Assembly: GCA_002495685.1 (NCBI GenBank)
Contig: DAGJ01000013.1
Span: 1 to 39,554, forward strand
DNA: 39,554 nucleotides
Reading direction: 5' to 3'
Origin: Methanobrevibacter sp. UBA412
GTDB lineage: Archaea; Methanobacteriota; Methanobacteria; Methanobacteriales; Methanobacteriaceae
Shown in pieces: positions 33,913 through 39,554 of this stretch (position 1 is the first letter of the stretch; each line of letters starts with the position of its first letter). Made by a program: the position numbers and the translations under genes. The notes beneath the pieces are model-generated. The model saw nothing but the letters and a program-made list of their open reading frames with translations. It was not told the origin of the DNA and ran no database searches.

Positions 33913-36612
33913 ATGAGAATAAAATATAAATTTTCATTACTGCTAATTTTTTGTATTATAATTTTTATGGGTTCAGTTTCTGCTGAATCAAATTTAACAG
34001 ACAATTGTTCTGATTTAAATAATTATAATACTATTAATGAAGTTAATGTTAATAATAATCAAATTTTAAGTGAAAATGAATCTTCCATTAGTGAAGATTC
34101 AAATAATGTTGAAAATAATGATTTAATTCAGTGCACAAATAAGAATATTGGATTAAGTCAAAAAGATTCTTTAAATAATCTATTAAATACCAATAATTAC
34201 CCTAATTTATCTAGTTCCAGTGGTAATTTTGCTAATTTGTATAATACAATTTATGGTAAAAGTTATATTAATTTATACCAAGACTACAAGTATGATAAAT
34301 ATTTCTTAGATGATTATAATTTTGAAGGAGAATATCAAAAAGGTATTCCTATAAGTTGGAGTATAACTATTGATGGAAATGGACATACTATTGATGCTAG
34401 TAATTCTGCAAGTATTTTTAAAATTGGAACTTTTTATGGTACTATGAAACATATTACAGTTACTTTTAAGAATATAAACTTTATTAATAGTGGTGTTAAC
34501 GAATATGGATCTATTCTTATAAGTTTAGATAGTACTGTTAATTTCATTAATTGTTATTTTAATAATAATAATGCAGGAGATTATGGAGGGGCTTTAACAA
34601 TCATAAATAACGATTATGATGAATATGATTACACTAATGCCGATAAAAGTTATAATTATTATCCTACAGTAAATATTAATGATTGTACTTTTGAAGATAA
34701 TTATGCAGATGTTAATGGGGGAGCTATTTATAATACTGGAAGTTTAAATATCGTTTCTACTAATTTTAATAGTAATTCTGCTCGAGTTTTTGGTGGGGCA
34801 ATTTATAATTTTGGTAAAGGAATGGGAGTAGAATCTTCTAGATTTTATGAAAATTCAGCACCAGGTAGTTCATCAATCAATAATATTAATAACTACAATA
34901 TTGGTTCAAGTATAAATAATTGTGAATTTACTTATAATAATGATTATGTTGATGGACATTACTATAATACAATAAATAATGTTGCAGGTTTAATGGTTAT
35001 TAGTAATTCAAAAATTTTTAATAATAAAGCCGGTGGTATAAGTAATTATGGTAATGGTTTTGGTAATAGTAAAATTACAGTTTCAAATTGTGAAATAACA
35101 GATAATGCAGGTGAAGCAATTTCTAATGGAAATACTTATACAGGTATTACATCAATTGCAAATATTGAACAATGTATTATTACTGATAATAATGGTGGAA
35201 TTTCAAATTCTGAAGGTTCTTATAGTGAGAATATTTTAACTAATACTGTTAATCTCCATTTTAATGTAATTTATGGGAATAAAATTAATATAGATAATAG
35301 TGAAACAATGAGTAAAACTAGCCGTGTTTATGCCCAATATAATTGGTGGGGAAATAATAAAGGTGCAACTGGAATTAAGGGATCTACTGTTAATACTAAT
35401 TATCCAGTTATTTTAACTTTATCCCCTAGTGCTGGTTCCACTATCCCAAATGAATATTCAATTATAACTGCTTATCTTAATAAGTATTCTGTAAATGGTA
35501 ATCTTGTTACTTTAGCTAAAAGTATTCCTTCACGTACTGCATTTTTCTCTTCAACTAATAATATTGGAAGTTTCAGTAGTGATACTACTAGTTTACTTGA
35601 TAGTGCTACTGTTAGTTACACCGGAGTTAAAAATCATCCTACTACTATTAATGTTAAAGTTGATAATCAAGTTTTAAATTTAAATGTTGATATTAAAACT
35701 GTCAAAGTGCTAAATACTTTATCTAATTTATCTTTATCTAATTCTAATCTCATTTATCCTGGAAATCTTACTACTCTAATAAATACTGTAAGTACTAATT
35801 CTTACAATACTGTTTATAATGGATCTGTAAGTTTTTATGTGAATAACAATTATTTAGGTAGTAGTAATGTTAATAATGGTGTTTCTGAATATAGTTGGAC
35901 TCCAAATTATCCTGGAACTTACACTATTCTAGCTAAATATACAGGTAATAATTTTTATAATCCCTCTGAGGATACAATGACTGTTACTGTAAATGATTAT
36001 ATTATTAGTGATAAAAATAGTACCAATTTAATTGGAGATGATTTTATTGGAACATATGGTAATAGTGGGAATTTTACTGTTAGATTAATTGATAATGAGA
36101 GCAAACCAATTGTTGGCCAACACATTGCTTTAAAACTTTCAAATACTAATGGTCAAAGTAAAACTTATTGGTCTTCAACTGATATTAAGGGTTATGCAAA
36201 TCTTGAAATTAATTTATATCCCGGCCATTATACCGTAGAATCTTCATATTCTGGTTCAAAAGTTTATACTTCTAGTAAGGATACAAATAGTATAACTGTG
36301 CAAAAGGAATCAAGTAACCTTAATAGCACAATTTTAAGTGCTAATACATTCAAAGAACCTTATAGTGCAGGAGATAATTTCACAGGATGTTTAAAAGATT
36401 ATAATAATAATCCTCTTATCGGTCAACATATTGCTTTAAAACTTTCAAATATTAATGGTCAAAGTAAAACTTATTGGGTTACTACTGATGTAAATGGTGA
36501 ATATCAATTAGCTATTAACTTATTTAAAGGAGAATACACTGTTCATTGTAGTTATGAAGGTAATAATAAGTATCAGTCATCAACTGCATTTAACACCATA
36601 TCCGTTTTATAA
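33913..36612 (+). CDS. Secreted adhesin-like protein with beta-helix and Ig-like domains
   Basis: The 899 residues start with a signal peptide (about 1-25, IIFMGSVSA cleavage). An Asn/Ser-rich linker follows, then a right-handed parallel beta-helix (about 140-500) with repeated NGGAIYNTGSL, FGGAIYNFG and NNAGDYGGAL rungs like Pmp/pectate-lyase-type adhesins. It ends with at least three Ig-like beta-sandwich modules (about 590-899). The last two share QHIALKLSN and GQSKTYW segments. No membrane anchor or pseudomurein-binding repeat is visible, so the mode of wall attachment is unclear. Such adhesin-like proteins are abundant in gut Methanobacteriaceae. Confidence 0.9.
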   Translation: MRIKYKFSLLLIFCIIIFMGSVSAESNLTDNCSDLNNYNTINEVNVNNNQILSENESSISEDSNNVENNDLIQCTNKNIGLSQKDSLNNLLNTNNYPNLSSSSGNFANLYNTIYGKSYINLYQDYKYDKYFLDDYNFEGEYQKGIPISWSITIDGNGHTIDASNSASIFKIGTFYGTMKHITVTFKNINFINSGVNEYGSILISLDSTVNFINCYFNNNNAGDYGGALTIINNDYDEYDYTNADKSYNYYPTVNINDCTFEDNYADVNGGAIYNTGSLNIVSTNFNSNSARVFGGAIYNFGKGMGVESSRFYENSAPGSSSINNINNYNIGSSINNCEFTYNNDYVDGHYYNTINNVAGLMVISNSKIFNNKAGGISNYGNGFGNSKITVSNCEITDNAGEAISNGNTYTGITSIANIEQCIITDNNGGISNSEGSYSENILTNTVNLHFNVIYGNKINIDNSETMSKTSRVYAQYNWWGNNKGATGIKGSTVNTNYPVILTLSPSAGSTIPNEYSIITAYLNKYSVNGNLVTLAKSIPSRTAFFSSTNNIGSFSSDTTSLLDSATVSYTGVKNHPTTINVKVDNQVLNLNVDIKTVKVLNTLSNLSLSNSNLIYPGNLTTLINTVSTNSYNTVYNGSVSFYVNNNYLGSSNVNNGVSEYSWTPNYPGTYTILAKYTGNNFYNPSEDTMTVTVNDYIISDKNSTNLIGDDFIGTYGNSGNFTVRLIDNESKPIVGQHIALKLSNTNGQSKTYWSSTDIKGYANLEINLYPGHYTVESSYSGSKVYTSSKDTNSITVQKESSNLNSTILSANTFKEPYSAGDNFTGCLKDYNNNPLIGQHIALKLSNINGQSKTYWVTTDVNGEYQLAINLFKGEYTVHCSYEGNNKYQSSTAFNTISVL
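36115..36477. repeat. Near-identical 57-bp repeat in adhesin C-terminus
   Basis: The segments 36115-36171 and 36421-36477 differ at only three of 57 bases (all C/T), while the sequence around them has clearly diverged. They encode the same turn (QHIALKLSN, then GQSKTYW) of two consecutive Ig-like modules 306 bases apart. The pattern suggests recent gene conversion or module duplication. Confidence 0.85.
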
Positions 36613-36632
36613 TTAAAATTTTAATTTTTTTT
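36611..36632 (+). terminator. Terminator after adhesin gene
   Basis: AATTAAAA and TTTTAATT make a perfect 16-base palindrome beginning in the stop codon. It runs into eight T residues (36625-36632). The stem is all A/T, so the U-tract is the likely active part. Confidence 0.5.
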
Positions 36633-36920
36633 CTTATTTTACATTTTTTTATAAACTCTTTTTCAGTAAACTGCAATATAATTATTCATTTTTATTATAA
36701 TGTAAAATTAGGTATAAGTAAATCATTATGTTAATGAGATGCAAGAATTTATATAATCTTTAATCATATTTTATCATCTTCTGTTTTCTAAAATTTTTAT
36801 AAATTAATCAATAATATTAATAAAAGATTAAAAACAATATAGTTTATTATATTAAAGATTAATTTTTATAATATTTATTTTTGTAATTTATAATAAATTT
36901 TATTTGATAAGGTAATAAGA
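36613..36920. other. AT-rich intergenic gap
   Basis: Beyond the terminator I see only an 11-base inverted repeat, TAATCTTTAAT (36754-36764) and ATTAAAGATTA (36851-36861), of doubtful meaning, and TATA-like words before the epimerase gene. There is no gene and no RNA that I can recognise. Confidence 0.45.
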
Positions 36921-37853
36921 ATGGAAAATAAAAATGTAATCGTGACAGGTGGTTTAGGATTTATCGGATCACACATAGTCGAAGAATTAATAAAAAATAA
37001 TAAAGTAACTGTTATAGATAATTTATCAACTGGGAAAATGGAAAATTTAAATAATCCTAATCATCCTAATTTAGATATTATTAAAGGAGATTTAAATGAT
37101 TTAGATTTAAAACCCATATTTAAAGGTAAAGATTATATATTTCATTTAGCTGCAGCTGCTAGTGTACCCGGTAGTGTTGAAAATCCAAGTTATACTCATG
37201 TTAATAATGTTGATACTACTGCTAAACTTTTAATTGCTGCAAAAGATAGTGAAATTAAAAAGATTGTTTTCTCTTCAAGTAGTGCAGTTTATGGTGAAAA
37301 CCCAAATATGCCTCTTAAGGAAACTGAACCATACATGCCAACTAGTCCTTATGCTGCATCTAAAGCTATTGGAGAAATTTATCTTAAATCTTTTACTGAA
37401 TGTTATGGTTTAAATAGTACAGCCCTCAGATATTTCAATGTATTTGGTCCTAAACAGGATGTTAATTCTCAATATGCAGCAGTTATTCCTAATTTTATTC
37501 ATAGCATTATCCATGGAGAACAACCTGTAATTTATGGTGACGGTGAACAAACCCGTGATTTTATCTTTATTAAAGATATTGTTAAAGCTAATATTTTTGC
37601 TGCTGAATCTGATTATAATGGTATTGTTAATGTTGCTGCTGGTGAAGCTTTAACTATTAATGAGTTATATTTAATTATTGCTGAAGTTTTAAATACAGAT
37701 ATTAAACCTGAATATCTTCCAGAACGTCCAGGAGATATTAAACATTCATTTGCTAATGTTGATAATATGAAGAATATTAATTTTAGTGTAGATAAATCTA
37801 AATTTAAACAACAGTTAGGTGAAACTGTTAAATGGTTTGAATCTCAATTATAA
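36921..37853 (+). CDS. NAD-dependent UDP-sugar epimerase
   Basis: An extended SDR of 310 residues with the Rossmann motif VTGGLGFIGSH (8-18), IDNLSTGK for cofactor choice, FSSSSAVYGE with the catalytic Ser, SPYAASKAIGE (YxxxK), and ALRYFNVFGP and GDGEQTRDFIFIKDIV, typical of UDP-glucose/UDP-N-acetylglucosamine 4-epimerases. AAGGT seven bases before the ATG supports the start. It likely feeds glycan synthesis for the surface. Its position after a large surface protein fits this, but is not proof. Confidence 0.88.
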   Translation: MENKNVIVTGGLGFIGSHIVEELIKNNKVTVIDNLSTGKMENLNNPNHPNLDIIKGDLNDLDLKPIFKGKDYIFHLAAAASVPGSVENPSYTHVNNVDTTAKLLIAAKDSEIKKIVFSSSSAVYGENPNMPLKETEPYMPTSPYAASKAIGEIYLKSFTECYGLNSTALRYFNVFGPKQDVNSQYAAVIPNFIHSIIHGEQPVIYGDGEQTRDFIFIKDIVKANIFAAESDYNGIVNVAAGEALTINELYLIIAEVLNTDIKPEYLPERPGDIKHSFANVDNMKNINFSVDKSKFKQQLGETVKWFESQL

Positions 37854-38042
37854 GTTTTTTTTACTTTTATTACTTTACTTTTTTTATTTACTAATTTTCA
37901 ATATTTTTACTAAAATAAAAAAAACGAAGATTTTTTATATATTCCCCCTTAATTCTCCAAAAAAAGTTACAAAAAATGAACAAAACACTAAAAAAAATAA
38001 TAAAAAAAGAGAAAAAAATAAATCCATAAAAAAAGGGTGAAA

Positions 38043-38481
38043 ATGATTCCAATGGAAAAAACAATTTAATAATAATATGTGTAAGTATAATAATCATCAC
38101 AAGCATAATGTGCATGACTGCTTATTTTTTAACAATCCCAATACAAACACAAATACAGTAGGTATAGTAAATAATAGTACAAATGTAACTAGTATAAGTA
38201 CAGAGGATAATACAAATTCAAACGATAACAGCTATTTAAACAATCCTTTATATACAGATTTCAACAAAGATGATCTTAATGGTGATGGAAGAATAAGTTT
38301 TGAAGAAGAACTAAGCAACATAGCACACACACCAAGAGATGCAGCATATGAAATGTTCACCCAAGCAGACTCAAACGGTGACAAAATCCTAAAAGGACAA
38401 GAATACATAAACTGCAGAGAAGCCCTACAAAACAGGCAATACACAGAAAGTCACCGGATAAAATTAATAAAAATCTTCTAG
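38043..38481 (+). pseudogene. Frameshifted membrane-anchored EF-hand protein
   Basis: The gene appears broken by two one-base losses. AGGGTGA (38034-38040) is a strong ribosome site for the ATG at 38052 (or 38043), but that frame stops at 38067. Adding one A to the A6 run at 38056-38061 joins it to MEKNNLIIICVSIIIITSIM and the rest of a transmembrane helix. That frame in turn ends at a TAG near 38158. One more base around 38126-38140 (T6 or C3 run) joins it to the third frame, which runs to 38481. That frame encodes an Asn/Ser/Thr linker and two EF hands (DLNGDGRISFEE and DSNGDKILKGQE). The restored protein would be 143 residues. The intact frame from 38077 alone lacks a ribosome site and an anchor. 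Confidence 0.75.
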
Positions 38482-38524
38482 AAAACTTAAATATTTAATT
38501 TTTAAACAAAAAAGAGAAAAAGGA

Positions 38525-38899
38525 TTAAATTGGATTTTCACCATTATCAACTTGCTCCTGACTATACCACTTACCAGAAAACCAATAATGATTCTCACCA
38601 TTATCATCAGTATACTTAGAAGTATCCCCAGAATGATCCACTGGATGACCATCCACATAATCTTCATCACCAGAATCATAAGAACCAGATGAAGAATCAC
38701 TACTAGAACTTACCTGACTAGAATCAGAAGAACTAGAACCACTAAGACCACTACTATTATTAGTAGAATTAACAGTAGTATTATTAACAACTACAGCAGA
38801 ATTCCCACCATTAACAATAATAAAATATGCTGCACAAGACAATACAACACAACAAACAATAACAGTAATAGAAACTATAATTAAACTCTTCTCATCCAA
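38525..38899 (-). CDS. Membrane-anchored Ser-rich hypothetical protein, 124 aa
   Basis: Not recognised. A TTG start at 38899 follows AGGGGT and gives MDEKSLIIVS with one transmembrane helix (about 5-29). Then come an Asn/Thr stretch (VVVNNTTVNSTNN), a Ser/Asp linker (residues 50-76) and an acidic C-terminus with HYWFSGKWYSQEQ. The plan is the same as that of the frameshifted gene at 38043, with which it is convergent. Small anchored proteins of this kind may be displayed on the cell surface. Confidence in the start is moderate because no ATG is available. Confidence 0.65.
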   Translation of the reverse strand: MDEKSLIIVSITVIVCCVVLSCAAYFIIVNGGNSAVVVNNTTVNSTNNSSGLSGSSSSDSSQVSSSSDSSSGSYDSGDEDYVDGHPVDHSGDTSKYTDDNGENHYWFSGKWYSQEQVDNGENPI

Positions 38900-39017
38900 A
38901 ATAAATATTTACCCCTTTTAAATAATATTTATAATTAAATATAAAATTTATAAAAAGAAGTATAAAAAACTTTATAAAAAAAATAATTTTAATACTATAA
39001 AAATTCAATATTTCTAT

Positions 39018-39554
39018 ATGTTTTTTGAAAAATATAAAATTAAAAATGTTAGTGAAATAAATATAGATAACTACTCGAAAAAAGAAAATTGGAGTTTTAT
39101 AAACTATTTAGACACTAAAAATATTACAAATAATAAAATTATTGAAATAAAATTTTTAAATCCACTTACAGATAAAATTCCAAGTAGAGCCAAAAGAAAA
39201 ATAAAAGAAAATGACATAATAATTTCAACTGTGCGACCTAACCAAAAACATTATGGGATAATTGAAGATAAACCAACAAATTTATTAGTATCAACAGGAT
39301 TCACAACTTTAAGAGCAAAAGAAAATTATGTCTTAAGTAAATATTTATATTATTTAATAACTCAAGATAAAGTAACCAAAAAATTACAAACAATTGCAGA
39401 ACAAAGTACAACATCATATCCCTCAATAAAAACTTCAGATATAGAAAATATTAACATAGAATTACCCTCAATAAAAATTCAAAAACAAATTATATCAATA
39501 ATAAATTCAATTGAAAAACAGGTAATCAAATTAAGAAAAATAAATCAAAATTTA
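39018..39554 (+). CDS. hsdS: Type I restriction-modification specificity subunit (HsdS), 5' part
   Basis: The frame opens at ATG 39018 and stays open for 179 codons to the window edge, so the gene is incomplete. The first 140 residues have the target-recognition-domain pattern (NWSFINYLDTKNI, KRKIKENDIIISTVRPNQKH, VSTGFTTLRA, EQSTTSYPSIKTSDIENI). Then comes the conserved hinge INIELPSIKIQKQIISIINS leading into a coiled-coil helix (IEKQVIKLRKINQNL). HsdS selects the DNA site methylated and cut by HsdM/HsdR, which must lie elsewhere. TTTATAAAAA at 38971-38980 is a possible TATA box. No ribosome site is visible. Confidence 0.85.
   Translation, partial: MFFEKYKIKNVSEINIDNYSKKENWSFINYLDTKNITNNKIIEIKFLNPLTDKIPSRAKRKIKENDIIISTVRPNQKHYGIIEDKPTNLLVSTGFTTLRAKENYVLSKYLYYLITQDKVTKKLQTIAEQSTTSYPSIKTSDIENINIELPSIKIQKQIISIINSIEKQVIKLRKINQNL

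Noticed and set aside
36754..36861. 11-base inverted repeat pair as a mobile-element end
   Set aside because: There is no transposase, no target duplication and the sequence is only A/T-rich. Chance is likely.
37819..38115. Two overlapping frames on opposite strands between the epimerase and EF-hand genes
   Set aside because: They are low-complexity Lys/Asn or Phe/Ile strings from A/T runs, with no ribosome site.

Overview
The window is archaeal, from an AT-rich member of the Methanobacteriaceae (Methanobrevibacter- or Methanosphaera-like). The evidence is geranylgeranylglyceryl phosphate synthase, class I HMG-CoA reductase, HerA/NurA, ribosomal protein L40e, Tsr3, methanogen-specific small genes, and a complete energy-converting [NiFe] hydrogenase A (Eha) operon. 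AGGTGAT-type ribosome sites and ATG, TTG or GTG starts are used throughout. I recall Eha as typical of CO2-reducing, H2-using methanogens and Methanosphaera stadtmanae as having only Ehb. That favours a Methanobrevibacter-like source, but I cannot prove the genus.

Layout. 1-392: AT-rich leader with a hairpin and a C10 tract before a small unknown gene. 675-4417 (minus): herA-nurA-GGGP synthase and, separately, L40e. 4626-6644 (minus): tsr3 and two membrane-anchored surface-type proteins. 6822-9247 (plus): a zinc-ribbon peptide, an unknown methanogen protein, a DUF116 protein and a TatD-like hydrolase. 9270-16201 (minus): an acidic small protein, hmgA, sucD, an unknown protein, an ACT-domain protein, a phenylacetate-CoA-ligase-like enzyme, a carboxymuconolactone decarboxylase-like protein and a glycosyltransferase. 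16404-17479 (plus): a Pr6Pr-like membrane protein and a DUF3795 protein. 17533-18531 (minus): a sugar-nucleotide epimerase.

18835-33406 (minus) is one long tightly packed cluster: ehaA to ehaR, then a formyltransferase (Ftr)-like gene, a PfkB kinase, a second 6-cluster polyferredoxin and a CBS-domain protein. EhaN and EhaO form the [NiFe] catalytic module, EhaJ is the NuoH-like membrane anchor, EhaA-I and EhaK-L are membrane subunits, and EhaP and EhaQ carry 6 and 10 [4Fe-4S] motifs. Together they should couple an ion gradient to H2-driven ferredoxin reduction.

33407-39554 looks like an accessory, surface-associated region. It holds a second C10 tract and a spaced direct repeat ahead of a large secreted adhesin-like beta-helix protein, then a second epimerase, an EF-hand membrane protein broken by two apparent one-base deletions, a small membrane-anchored protein, and the 5' part of a type I restriction specificity (hsdS) gene running off the window. 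I saw no tRNA, rRNA, CRISPR array, insertion sequence or integrase.
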